In this document: positions 25,877 through 35,277 of the stretch, piece by piece
How positions within the stretch are numbered: the first letter of the stretch is position 1
Layout: every line of letters starts with the position of its first letter
Assembly: GCA_023439505.1 (NCBI GenBank)
Contig: JAEXNR010000001.1
Coordinates: 83,692 to 147,691, forward strand
Reading direction: 5' to 3'
Source of the DNA: Bacillota bacterium
GTDB lineage: Bacteria; Bacillota; Clostridia; Lachnospirales; Lachnospiraceae
Length of the DNA stretch: 64,000 bases
Made by a program: the position numbers and the translations under genes
Notes under the pieces: generated by a model
Database searches by the model: none
Told to the model about the DNA's origin: nothing
Seen by the model: the letters and a program-made list of their open reading frames with translations, nothing else

Positions 25877-28057
25877 TCAGGAATCTTCCTTTTGTTTAAA
25901 TTTTGCAAAAGCATCTGCAAATGCTGTGTTGATCGGCTCCTGAGATTCTTTGTTCACCTGGTTCATATATTTTGCAACTTCTTTTTTACTCACTCCGGCG
26001 CCTTCCTTTTTCCGTCTGTCCTGGAATGCTGACATTCTTTCTTTATGCCCGCAAGCACAGGTAAAGGTCTGTCCTTCTCCCTGACCTGTCAATTCCATCT
26101 TCTTATGGCAGACAGGGCATCTGGCATTGCTGACTACGGCGATGGTCTCCCTGTGTCCGCATTCACGGTCCTGGCATACCAGCATTCTGCTTTTCTTACC
26201 GTTTACCGCCAGCATCTTCTTCCCGCAGACCGGGCATTTTTTATTTGTCAGATTATCATGCCGGAATTTGCCATCCCCGTCTTTGATCTCTGATACAATT
26301 TCTCTGGTATAGGCTGACATCTCGTTCATTAATGTCTGCTTCTTTAGCTTTCCTTCTGCAATCTTAGCCAGCTTCATCTCCAGGGAGGCAGTAAGCTCCG
26401 GCTTCTTTAAATCCTGTGGCACCAGCTCCAGAAGCTGTTTTCCCTTTGATGTGATATGAATCTCCTTCCCTCTTTTTTCCATGAGGAAGGAATTAAAGAG
26501 CTTTTCAATAATATCAGCGCGGGTGGCAACCGTTCCGAGTCCTCCGGTTTCTCCCAGTGTTTTCACGATTTCCTTGTCCTTTTCCTCCAGAAAGTGTACG
26601 GGATTTTCCATAGCAGTCAGTAACGTTGCTTCTGTAAAAAACGCAGGCGGCTTTGTTTTGCCTTCGGTGATCTCAAATTCAATCGATATTATCTTATCGT
26701 TTACTTTGAGTCTTGGCAGGCTGTTATTTTCTGCATCCTCCTCGGAGAGATTCTCATAAACCTCTTTATATCCCAATGATTTTGTAATTCTTCCCTTGGC
26801 AGTGAATTCTTCCCCTTCCACCATAACTTTTACTGTGGCTTCCTCATATTCATAGGGCGGAGATAATACAGCAAGAAAACGCCTTACAACCATATCATAG
26901 ATTTTGCGTTCTTCCGAACTCATATTCTCCAAATTAACAAACTGTTCTGTCGGAATAATGGCATGATGATCGCTGACCTTTTGATTATCTACAAAGGATG
27001 CATTGGTCACAATGGGCTTTCTGGCTAATATCGCGGCCATCTTCTTATAGGGTCCGATACTGATTGCTTCCAGTCTTTCTTTTAAGGTTCCTACGATATC
27101 CGTTGTCAGATATCTGGAATCTGTTCTTGGATAAGTTAAAACCTTATGATTTTCATATAACCGCTGCATGATATTCAAGGTTTCTTTGGCTGACAAATCA
27201 TATCTGGTATTGGCATCCCTCTGAAGTTCCGTCAGATCATACAATCCGGGAGAATAAGACTTCTTCAGAGCCGTATGAAATTCTTTTACAAAGCCGTCCT
27301 TTCCCCTTACCCGCCGAAGCACTTCCTCCATCTTCTCCCGATCAGAAAGGGTAGTTCCTCCGGATTTAGAATTTCTCCAGGTCAGTGTCATCCCCTGAAT
27401 CTTACCAATCAGCCCATAATAAGGAACCGGCTTAAATTGTCTGATGTCTTCTTCTCTCTTTGCAATCATCGCCAGAGTGGGTGTCTGGACACGTCCGCAG
27501 GAAAGACTGGCATTGTATTTGCAGGTCAGCGCCCTTGTGGCATTCATGCCAACAATCCAATCCGATTCCGCTCTTGCAACCGCAGCATGATATAAATTCT
27601 CATACTCTTTCCCGTCCTTTAATCTGGCAAAGCCCTCTCGAATCGCTTTATCCGTAACGGATGAGATCCAGAGTCTTTTGATGGGCTTTTTATTATTTGC
27701 TTTCTCCAGAATCCAGCGTGCCACCAATTCGCCTTCCCTGCCCGCATCGGTAGCGATGATAATCTCAGACACATCCTTGCGTCCAATTTGTGCCTTCACT
27801 GTCTGATACTGCTTTCCCGTCTGCTTTATCACAACGAGTTCAAACTTGGCCGGAAGCATCGGAAGATCCTCCATCTTCCATTGTTTATATTTTTCATCAT
27901 AATTTTCCGGGTCAGCCAGCGTGACCAGATGCCCTAACCCCCAGGTCACAACATATTTATCTCCTTCAAGAGTTCCTCCCAGATTCTTCGTACACCTGAG
28001 CACCCTTGCAATATCTCTTCCAACGGAGGGTTTTTCTGCAATTATCAATGATTTCAT
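25877..28057 (-). CDS. topB: DNA topoisomerase III
   Basis: The 726-residue type IA topoisomerase starts with the Toprim domain (LIIAEKPSVGRDIARVL, later ATDAGREGELVARWIL). The catalytic Tyr lies in LTYPRTDSRYL near residue 315. The C-terminus carries two zinc modules (CPVCGKK with CQDRECGH, CPVCHKK with CACGHK). It relaxes or decatenates single-stranded DNA intermediates. The length and zinc tail match the chromosomal or conjugative-element TopB seen in many Clostridia. No other element genes are near, so a chromosomal copy is likely. It converges on cspA across a shared terminator. Confidence 0.93.
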   Translation of the reverse strand: MKSLIIAEKPSVGRDIARVLRCTKNLGGTLEGDKYVVTWGLGHLVTLADPENYDEKYKQWKMEDLPMLPAKFELVVIKQTGKQYQTVKAQIGRKDVSEIIIATDAGREGELVARWILEKANNKKPIKRLWISSVTDKAIREGFARLKDGKEYENLYHAAVARAESDWIVGMNATRALTCKYNASLSCGRVQTPTLAMIAKREEDIRQFKPVPYYGLIGKIQGMTLTWRNSKSGGTTLSDREKMEEVLRRVRGKDGFVKEFHTALKKSYSPGLYDLTELQRDANTRYDLSAKETLNIMQRLYENHKVLTYPRTDSRYLTTDIVGTLKERLEAISIGPYKKMAAILARKPIVTNASFVDNQKVSDHHAIIPTEQFVNLENMSSEERKIYDMVVRRFLAVLSPPYEYEEATVKVMVEGEEFTAKGRITKSLGYKEVYENLSEEDAENNSLPRLKVNDKIISIEFEITEGKTKPPAFFTEATLLTAMENPVHFLEEKDKEIVKTLGETGGLGTVATRADIIEKLFNSFLMEKRGKEIHITSKGKQLLELVPQDLKKPELTASLEMKLAKIAEGKLKKQTLMNEMSAYTREIVSEIKDGDGKFRHDNLTNKKCPVCGKKMLAVNGKKSRMLVCQDRECGHRETIAVVSNARCPVCHKKMELTGQGEGQTFTCACGHKERMSAFQDRRKKEGAGVSKKEVAKYMNQVNKESQEPINTAFADAFAKFKQKEDS

Positions 28058-28265
28058 GTATCGCTCCTATCTGTTTTTATCATCTATTTCTAGTTATTGT
28101 AACATAAAATATGAAATAAGTCTTCCCTCATATCATTTCACAGAATTTCAATTTTAATTGATGAGGGAAATAGGCTTACCTTACTGCTATGCATTGCTTT
28201 TATTCCCCTCATTTGGTATGATATGATTTGATACGATATAACGATATAATATTAACGGAGGAACA

Positions 28266-29327
28266 ATGAGTAATACGATGGATAATCAGGATCAGACACA
28301 TCAAAGACGCGTACGATATAAAGGCACACATCCCAGAAAGTTCAATGAGAAATATAAGGAATTGCAGCCGGAGAAATATTCGCAAACCATTGAGAAGGTA
28401 ATTCAAAAGGGAAATACTCCTGCAGGCATGCATCGCTCTATTTGCGTGAATGAAATACTGGAATTTCTGCAGATTAAGCCCGGACAAATCGGATTGGATG
28501 CAACGCTTGGCTTTGGCGGACATACAAGTGAAATGTTGAAATGCCTGGACTTTAAGGGACATCTGTATGCGCTGGATGTAGATCCCATTGAATTGCCCCG
28601 TACCAGAGAACGGCTGGCAAATTCCGGTTATGGTCCCGAGATACTGACCATCAGACAGATGAATTTCTCCGACATAGATGAAGTTACAAAGGAATCGGGT
28701 CCGCTAAATTTTGTACTGGCAGACCTGGGCGTTTCTTCCATGCAGATCGATAACCCGGAAAGAGGGTTTTCCTTTAAAACTGAAGGTCCGCTGGACTTAC
28801 GTCTAAATCCCGAGAAAGGAATCTCTGCCGCTGAACGTCTAAAGAAAATATCCCAGGCTGAGTTACAGGGCATGTTAACAGAAAATTCGGACGAACCTTA
28901 CGCGGATAAGATCTCCCGGGCCATTATTTCCGAGACCAGAAAAGGCCGCGATATCGCTACAACAACCAGTCTCCGGCAAATCATCGCACAAGCCCTGAAC
29001 TTCCTGCCCTTAAGTATCCGCAACGACGAAATAACCAAATCCTGCAGACGCTGTTTTCAGGCATTACGAATTGATGTGAATCATGAGTTTGAAGTATTAT
29101 ATGATTTTTTGGAAAAGCTGCCTTTGGTTCTGGCAGAAGGCGGACGTGTGGCAATTCTTTCTTTTCATTCGGGAGAAGATCGACTTGTAAAGAAGTCCTT
29201 CCAGCGTTTTTACAGAGAGGGCATCTATAAAGAAATCTCACCGGATGCCATTCGTCCCTCCGCCGAGGAATGTAACTCCAACAGCCGTGCCCGCTCCGCA
29301 AAACTGCGTTGGGCAATCAAAGCGTAA
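28266..29327 (+). CDS. RsmH-like 16S rRNA (cytosine-N4)-methyltransferase with basic N-terminal extension
   Basis: The 353-residue SAM-dependent methyltransferase is of the MraW/RsmH family: GLDATLGFGGHTSEML (SAM loop), YALDVDPIEL, LADLGVSSMQID, RGFSF with PLDLRLNP, CFQALRIDVNHEFEVL and ILSFHSGEDRLVKK. Classical RsmH begins near the SAM loop; this one has about 55 extra, highly basic residues first (HQRRVRYKGTHPRKFNEK), which could bind RNA. It stands alone between topB and a glycan operon rather than in the cell-division cluster, so it may be a second, specialised copy. GGAGG lies five bases before the ATG. The target base is inferred from family only. Confidence 0.85.
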   Translation: MSNTMDNQDQTHQRRVRYKGTHPRKFNEKYKELQPEKYSQTIEKVIQKGNTPAGMHRSICVNEILEFLQIKPGQIGLDATLGFGGHTSEMLKCLDFKGHLYALDVDPIELPRTRERLANSGYGPEILTIRQMNFSDIDEVTKESGPLNFVLADLGVSSMQIDNPERGFSFKTEGPLDLRLNPEKGISAAERLKKISQAELQGMLTENSDEPYADKISRAIISETRKGRDIATTTSLRQIIAQALNFLPLSIRNDEITKSCRRCFQALRIDVNHEFEVLYDFLEKLPLVLAEGGRVAILSFHSGEDRLVKKSFQRFYREGIYKEISPDAIRPSAEECNSNSRARSAKLRWAIKA

Positions 29328-29377
29328 TATGGCATCAAGCTGTATCGGCAGGCCATTCCTATTGTCTTAAAATGAAC

Positions 29378-29416
29378 TATCACCCGGTGTAAAAAAACTT
29401 AACACCGGGTGATATC
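29378..29416. terminator. Terminator between rsmH-like gene and GH2 gene
   Basis: A perfect 13-bp stem (29378-29390 with 29402-29414, arm TATCACCCGGTGT) encloses an A-rich 11-base loop. T content after the stem is modest on both strands, so efficiency is uncertain. It sits between two converging genes. Confidence 0.65.
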
Positions 29417-29444
29417 TATTCTCACGAGCCATTCAGCCTGTATT

Positions 29445-31178
29445 CTATGTTCTTGTCGTATTTACACCGCAGGTAATGTCCCTGATTTTATCCAAATCAA
29501 CCTTAGGTTTTCGGTCATACGTCAGTAATCCGTTCACTTCCTGCTCCACATCCGTTAACTGCGTATAGCAAAATCCTTGCACATGCGCGGAATGAATCAG
29601 AGGTGTAACCACCTCATGATATTTCTGCAGAAAATCCGATTCAGACAGGGCATTGGAATATCCCCATCCCTTAGCACCATCACAGGGAAACGATATCCCA
29701 CCGAATTCACTTACAATAATCGGTTCCTGATGATAATTATCACCGGCTACATATAATGGTCTTCCGGCGGGCTGATCGCCTAATATTTGGGCGATTGTTC
29801 CGTACCGTCTTGTTAAAACGGATTCCTTTGATTCATAATCATGAATGGTCAGTATGTCGCTATTTACATGCTCCCATCCGTCATTATCACTGATCGGACG
29901 TGTTGCATCCAGGGATTTTGTAACAGAATAAAGCGCTCTGCAGAAATTCTGCTGTTCCTGATTAGAAGTGATCTCCAATACCCCCCAGGACTCATTTAAT
30001 GGAGTCCAAACAACAATACAAGGGTGATTGTAATCTCTAATCACAGTATCTGTCCATTCTTTCATCATATCGGTGGCAAGCCGTCTTGAGTATGTATATC
30101 CGGAGCCAATTTCTCCCCAGACCAGAAATCCCAGACGGTCTGCATGGTATAGATATCTTGGGTCTTCTACCTTCTGATGTTTTCGCGCCCCATTAAACCC
30201 CATCTGTTTTGCAAGTACAATGTCCTTAATAAATGCATCATCCGAAGGTGCGGTCAATCCTCCCTCTGGCCAATACCCTTGATCCAGAATTAATTTTTGA
30301 TAATACGGTCTGTTATTTAAAAGGAATCTGCCATTTTCAATGGATACCTTGCGCATACCAAAATAAGAGCAGACGGTGTCTTGTATCTTTTCCTTCTCAT
30401 TCAACGTAAACTCCACATCAAACAGCCTGGGCCTCTCCGGGGTCCAGGATAAATCTTCTACAACATTCCAGCACCCCAGCACCGCTTCCTCCAACGTTAT
30501 GACAAACGCACCCTTTCTGCTTTGAGGATCTATCCTTGTATTGCTTACCAGCTTCCCCTCATATGTAATCTTAGTGGTGAATATATAATCACCTTTTTTC
30601 TCCAGCTCATATTCGAATTTAACAGACTTTTCATCAAATAGAGGCGTAATGAATACTTGTCTGATATAATGCTCAGACACCGGTTCAAGCCATACACTTT
30701 GCCATATTCCCATGGTGGCGGTATAAAATATACTTTGTGATTCTTCCTTCCAGTATTGCTTTCCTCTCGGAATGTCAAGTTCCTGATGATAATCCATGAC
30801 ACATACCTTTATTTCATTGTCTCCCTCCAGCAGATGCTTTGTAATATCAACAGAAAAACTACTTTGTCCCCCTGTGTGACCCGTGACAAGCTGACAATTC
30901 AACCACACGTTGCATTCGTAGTCGACAGCTCCAAAATGCAATATCACGTTTTGTCCGGTCCATTCTTTGGGAACTGTAAAGTATCGGCGATACCAAACGG
31001 CTTCATGGAAATCTCTTCTGTCAATGCCTGATAATTTTGTTTCATATGCAAACGGTACGCAGATTGTCTGGTCAAACTGATCCTGATCAAAAGAAAACTC
31101 CCAGGATCCATTTAACGTCATCCAGTCATTTCTTACAAATTGCGGTCGCGGATATTCTGCTCTTAATATTTCGTTCAT
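29445..31178 (-). CDS. Glycoside hydrolase family 2 enzyme (beta-galactosidase/beta-glucuronidase type)
   Basis: The 577-residue enzyme has the GH2 layout: sugar-binding jelly roll at about 10-175 (LNGSWEFSF, VWYRRYFTVPKEW), immunoglobulin-like domain to about 275, and a TIM barrel with acid/base Glu396 in TPLNESWG and nucleophile Glu491 in IVSEFGG. It has no signal peptide, so it acts in the cytoplasm on imported oligosaccharides, together with the GH43 enzyme encoded just upstream. The ATG at 31178 follows GGGAG by eight bases; an ATG at 31202 is less well placed. Bond specificity (galactosyl, arabinosyl, mannosyl or glucuronyl) cannot be told. Confidence 0.88.
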   Translation of the reverse strand: MNEILRAEYPRPQFVRNDWMTLNGSWEFSFDQDQFDQTICVPFAYETKLSGIDRRDFHEAVWYRRYFTVPKEWTGQNVILHFGAVDYECNVWLNCQLVTGHTGGQSSFSVDITKHLLEGDNEIKVCVMDYHQELDIPRGKQYWKEESQSIFYTATMGIWQSVWLEPVSEHYIRQVFITPLFDEKSVKFEYELEKKGDYIFTTKITYEGKLVSNTRIDPQSRKGAFVITLEEAVLGCWNVVEDLSWTPERPRLFDVEFTLNEKEKIQDTVCSYFGMRKVSIENGRFLLNNRPYYQKLILDQGYWPEGGLTAPSDDAFIKDIVLAKQMGFNGARKHQKVEDPRYLYHADRLGFLVWGEIGSGYTYSRRLATDMMKEWTDTVIRDYNHPCIVVWTPLNESWGVLEITSNQEQQNFCRALYSVTKSLDATRPISDNDGWEHVNSDILTIHDYESKESVLTRRYGTIAQILGDQPAGRPLYVAGDNYHQEPIIVSEFGGISFPCDGAKGWGYSNALSESDFLQKYHEVVTPLIHSAHVQGFCYTQLTDVEQEVNGLLTYDRKPKVDLDKIRDITCGVNTTRT

Positions 31179-31214
31179 TTCTTCTCTCCCAACTTCCCTC
31201 ATATGTCTTCCACT

Positions 31215-33401
31215 TTATTCTTTGCTCTCATGGATTGATAATTTCTCTGTATAAATCAGGCTGTTCTGTGCCCATATTCCACTGCATCCATGGGTAAAAG
31301 GTACCGGATCTCTTACTATCAGCCTGGGTTCCTGCTCTGCCGCTACCCAGACACGAATCATATCATCGCAAATGTCGGCATGAAGTTCACAGGATTGGCC
31401 TTTATGATATTCGAAAGGTGCACAGGCAAGAATTTGTCTGTTGTAGCTATGTCGGGTAATCTCTATACTCTTTTCTGAAATGCTTACAGAATATCCCTTA
31501 AAAAAATCAAGCCCAAGTTTCTTATCTGCTCCTTCCCCTCCTTCTGACGGCTCAGTAACACGGAGCAATATTCCTGCCTTACTCTCCTGATCCATAAACT
31601 CAGGCTTGATAATTGCACTTACCTTATAATTATGCCATGTAGATTTTCCGCTCAGGATTTTCCCATAAGGACCGGTAAGATCAGTTGGTTCCGGACCATC
31701 ATAATAAAAGTCCTCATCGGCTGAAACCAGACTGATTTTGTTGATTACCATTTCCCCCAGACTTCCATCAATTTCCAAGGAATGTTCTCCGGCGGATAAC
31801 GAAATATGATAAACTGTCATCCCCTCTTTTCCATTCCAGGTGCCTATTTTTATCCTATCAACAAAGAGTTCCGCTTCTGATCTGCTCTCGGACACCTGGT
31901 TGGTGAGGTATAAGGAATACTTCGCATCCTTAGGAATTAACAGCCGATACTCTGCTGTCTGGTCCTTGGCCAATCGGATGCTTCCATTCTTCATCGCCTG
32001 ATAGGTTCCAGAGCCAAACACGGGGTAAAAAGGGCAGTCCGGCGCCAGCACTGCAGTCTTTGCAGCTTCCTCCTGGGTGCTTTTTGTAACTGCGGTATAC
32101 CCGCATCCTATCCCCTGGCCCTGAGAAAAGTATCCCAAACTGATCGTCGTAAATTCCAGATGCTCCATCTCCATTTGAAGTCTGTTATCGATGAAGATGA
32201 AAACTTTGCTGTCTTTATTGCACTCCATCCGAATGCAATGAAGCGTATCAAATTGATAATCCTCCGGCAATTTTGCCTCTTGCATCGGTTTTGCGTCTTC
32301 CCCCATCCTATCCCACAATTGGACCCGGTATGCTTCCTGGTCAAAGGTCAGTCTATAGTCCACCGTATCGCTTTTACCGACAATGATTCCAGTCTGCCCC
32401 AAAAAATTACTCTCCGGAAGTATAATATGAAACTCTGCGGTAAAACCACAGGAAAATTGATTTTTTGTAAGAGCAAGAAATCTTTCTGCCCTACTATAAT
32501 ACACATGATTGCCACAAGTCCAGTTGCCCTCGGGGAAGTGCCATTGAAGTTCCGTGGCACCATACGAGGGAAACGAATAATCCGGCATTGATGGTCCTGG
32601 CTGACAGGTACGTGTAGGGCCTATGATCTGGGTCACATGATCCGACCATAATTGACGATCGATATCCAGATCTCTGCTTAGGTCCTCATTCATGTTATGA
32701 TAGACAATATAATGCGATACCAGATCCGGTCCCAGAACCGTACTGCTATGCCCCAGTCCCACAACCTCGCCCTGCGTATGAACGATGAGCGGATTATAGG
32801 CATCTTCCAGATAACCGGTCAGGGGATGCTTGCTCCAGGCGGCATTAATCCGGTACCCCCGGCTTAGGTAATGATTTCCTGTGTATGTCATGTAATAAAT
32901 GCCTCTTCGCTTATAGATGAATGGACCTTCTGTCCAGCCATTCATTGTTACCCCTGTTAAAACAGGTTCTCCCGGTTGTGTAGGCGACTTCATCTCACAT
33001 CCCCAGATGCCTTCTTCACCGGCCCAATAAAAATACCATTTTCCATCATCATCAATAAAGACAGAGCCATCAATTGCATGATGAATATTATCACTGATCT
33101 TTTTAAATGGTCCGGTAGGAGAATCGCTTGCCAGAACATAATGGCCAAAACCGGAGGGCGAGGTATACAGATAGAACTTTCCATTGGAATAAGTAACTTC
33201 AGGTGCAAAGGGTACCAATTCAGGAAATTCTTTTGCATCGATTGCAGGTCCTTCCAATTCCCAATCCACGAGATCTGCAGAACTCCAGCAACGGATATCA
33301 GGGTTCGTACAGTAAAGGTAATACCTCCCGTTATGCCTTAATACAAATGGATCAGCAAAGTCTCCCTTCACCGCAATCGGATTTTGATACGTTTTTCTCA
33401 T
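31215..33401 (-). CDS. Glycoside hydrolase family 43 enzyme with C-terminal beta-sandwich domains
   Basis: The 728-residue protein begins with a five-bladed propeller of GH43: Asp17 in GDFADPFV (base), Asp111 in HAIDGSVF and Glu158 in GWTEGPF (acid). After about residue 300 come concanavalin-like and carbohydrate-module-like beta regions (YRLLIPKDAKYSLYL, then a DUF1080-like part near the end, GILLRV). It probably removes arabinose or xylose from short oligosaccharides. No signal peptide is present, so it is cytoplasmic. AAGGAGG lies eight bases before the ATG, and it starts 12 bases after the permease gene ends. Confidence 0.87.
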   Translation of the reverse strand: MRKTYQNPIAVKGDFADPFVLRHNGRYYLYCTNPDIRCWSSADLVDWELEGPAIDAKEFPELVPFAPEVTYSNGKFYLYTSPSGFGHYVLASDSPTGPFKKISDNIHHAIDGSVFIDDDGKWYFYWAGEEGIWGCEMKSPTQPGEPVLTGVTMNGWTEGPFIYKRRGIYYMTYTGNHYLSRGYRINAAWSKHPLTGYLEDAYNPLIVHTQGEVVGLGHSSTVLGPDLVSHYIVYHNMNEDLSRDLDIDRQLWSDHVTQIIGPTRTCQPGPSMPDYSFPSYGATELQWHFPEGNWTCGNHVYYSRAERFLALTKNQFSCGFTAEFHIILPESNFLGQTGIIVGKSDTVDYRLTFDQEAYRVQLWDRMGEDAKPMQEAKLPEDYQFDTLHCIRMECNKDSKVFIFIDNRLQMEMEHLEFTTISLGYFSQGQGIGCGYTAVTKSTQEEAAKTAVLAPDCPFYPVFGSGTYQAMKNGSIRLAKDQTAEYRLLIPKDAKYSLYLTNQVSESRSEAELFVDRIKIGTWNGKEGMTVYHISLSAGEHSLEIDGSLGEMVINKISLVSADEDFYYDGPEPTDLTGPYGKILSGKSTWHNYKVSAIIKPEFMDQESKAGILLRVTEPSEGGEGADKKLGLDFFKGYSVSISEKSIEITRHSYNRQILACAPFEYHKGQSCELHADICDDMIRVWVAAEQEPRLIVRDPVPFTHGCSGIWAQNSLIYTEKLSIHESKE

Positions 33402-33413
33402 AATTTTGCCTCC

Positions 33414-34256
33414 TTATCCTTTCAACCCTGTCATCGCAAAGGATTCTGTAAAATACTTTTGACAGATAATAAACAATGTCAAAACCGGCAAAACAGCAAT
33501 TAATGATGCCGCCATGATTAGAGGGATATCCGTCTGTGTTTCATGATAGGAGTTCAACATGGCAATCACGACTTGAACGGTTTGCTTCTTCGCATCGTTG
33601 ATAAAAATCATCGGTCCAAAATAATCATTCCATGTAGCCATAAAAATCATGATAATATTGCTGACAATTGCCGGCTTGCAAAGTGGCAAAAACACCCGGT
33701 AGTAGATTTTGAAATAGCTGCAGCCATCAATCTTTGCCGCCTCCACCAGTTCCGTTGGTAATCCGGTCATATATTGACGCAGAAAAAACATCATTGATAC
33801 GTTTCCCAAGGTTCCGGGAATAATCAAAGGCAGCAATGTATTGATCCACTTTATCCTGGTATAGATGATATATTGGGGAACAAGTAAAACAACAAACGGG
33901 ATCATCATTGATGACAATATACATAAAAACAATGCCTTTTTATAGGGAACCTCAAGTTTCGCAAAGGCAAAAGCTGACAGAGTGGAGGAAAATGTTCCAA
34001 AGAACACAACACAGAAGGACACAATCGCACTATTCTTCAGGCCATGCAGCAATTTTGCATTTTTCCAAATCTCAACATAGTTATTCCAATCCACCGGATG
34101 CGGGATCCATTTTGGTGGAATTTGATATACGGACATTGCTTCCTTCAAGGAAGTGGATAACATCCAGAGAAACGGAATAATCATGGTAAATGCACCGGCT
34201 AGCAGGAGTATAAAAACCAACGGCCGGATAATGTTTGTTTTCTTTTGATTGTGCAT
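33414..34256 (-). CDS. Carbohydrate ABC transporter permease, MalG-type
   Basis: The 280-residue membrane protein has six segments and the cytoplasmic EAA loop ELVEAAKIDGCSYFKIYYRV that docks the ATPase. It is the second permease of the importer and starts three bases after the first permease gene. No ATPase gene is in this operon; as in many Firmicutes CUT1 systems, a shared MsmX-type ATPase encoded elsewhere would drive it. The substrate is an oligosaccharide handled by the GH43 and GH2 enzymes. Confidence 0.92.
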   Translation of the reverse strand: MHNQKKTNIIRPLVFILLLAGAFTMIIPFLWMLSTSLKEAMSVYQIPPKWIPHPVDWNNYVEIWKNAKLLHGLKNSAIVSFCVVFFGTFSSTLSAFAFAKLEVPYKKALFLCILSSMMIPFVVLLVPQYIIYTRIKWINTLLPLIIPGTLGNVSMMFFLRQYMTGLPTELVEAAKIDGCSYFKIYYRVFLPLCKPAIVSNIIMIFMATWNDYFGPMIFINDAKKQTVQVVIAMLNSYHETQTDIPLIMAASLIAVLPVLTLFIICQKYFTESFAMTGLKG

Positions 34257-34259
34257 ATA

Positions 34260-35150
34260 TTATTCTCCTTCATAGACCCACTTATTTGAAATTCTGAATT
34301 GAAGCAGCGTCAGAATTAAAATCATCAGACCAAACACAAGGGCAGCCGCACAAGCATAACCCATCTGACTATAATGAAAGGCTTTCTGCCAGATATAATA
34401 AATTACTGTTGCCACACCGTAATTGCGGCCGCCGTCCGTTGTGAACAAATCAACTTCGACAAATGTTTGAAGAGAACCTATCATGTTCACCGTTACCAGA
34501 TAGAAAATTACCGGTGTAAGTAAGGGTAATGTAATTTTTCTAAATTGCTGGGAAGCATTAGCGCCATCTATCCTGGCAGCTTCAAAATACGCAGCCGGAA
34601 GATTTTTTAGACTCGCCAGAAAATATATGGAGGTTATACCAATCATCTTCCACGAGATCAGAATAACGATCATTCTTCTCGTCCAGACGGGATCATTCAA
34701 CCAGTTCGGTCCTTTGATACCAAAAAAGCCCAGTGCCTGATTTACCAAACCAAACTCTGAGTTAAACAGCCATTTCCACAATAGGACCAAGGCTACAATC
34801 GAAGTAATATACGGCAAATAGTACAGTACGCGGAAAACTTTATTTCCTTTAATATTCTTGTTACAGGCCATTGCAAACAGCAGACCCAGCGTCATATAAA
34901 CAGGAATCGGCAATAGCATATAAATGGTATTTCTTACAGCAATCCAGAATTTAACGTCCTGAAACAGTTCAATAAAGTTCTTTATTCCAATAAATGATTT
35001 ATTACGCACCAGTACATTCCAGTCTGTGGCGGCTGCAAACCCGCACAAACATAAGGGTATGAAAAAGAAACATATAAATTGGAGTAAAGAGGGCAGCACA
35101 AATATCAATCCTGCAATTTTTTCGTTACGTTTAAGACTCTTTTTAAACAT
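34260..35150 (-). CDS. Carbohydrate ABC transporter permease, MalF/UgpA-type
   Basis: The 296-residue membrane protein has six segments and the EAA loop YFEAARIDGANASQQFRKI. It pairs with the next permease. The ATG at 35150 is preferred, but its AGGAG is 12 bases away; ATGs at 35177 and 35174 have no site. There is a 127-base gap to the binding-protein gene upstream. Confidence 0.91.
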   Translation of the reverse strand: MFKKSLKRNEKIAGLIFVLPSLLQFICFFFIPLCLCGFAAATDWNVLVRNKSFIGIKNFIELFQDVKFWIAVRNTIYMLLPIPVYMTLGLLFAMACNKNIKGNKVFRVLYYLPYITSIVALVLLWKWLFNSEFGLVNQALGFFGIKGPNWLNDPVWTRRMIVILISWKMIGITSIYFLASLKNLPAAYFEAARIDGANASQQFRKITLPLLTPVIFYLVTVNMIGSLQTFVEVDLFTTDGGRNYGVATVIYYIWQKAFHYSQMGYACAAALVFGLMILILTLLQFRISNKWVYEGE

Positions 35151-35277
35151 ATGGCAATTAAACTCCTGTATCATCATAATAGTTTAGCCAATCAGGCCTT
35201 TCGGTTTACAGTTTTCAGGATAATATAGCTTTCTTTACGGGCTGTCAGAACTAATTGTTTCCAACAGCCCTATCCTT

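Noticed and set aside
28221..28250. TATAAT before the RsmH-like gene as its promoter
   Set aside because: The box is only 15 bases from the start codon, so transcription would begin inside the ribosome site, and no -35 with normal spacing is present.
28209..28562. Open frame on the minus strand over the start of the RsmH-like gene
   Set aside because: Antisense shadow; the + strand frame has a ribosome site and full methyltransferase motifs.
32160..32591. Open frame on the + strand inside the GH43 gene
   Set aside because: Antisense to a well-supported enzyme gene and without start signals or family motifs.
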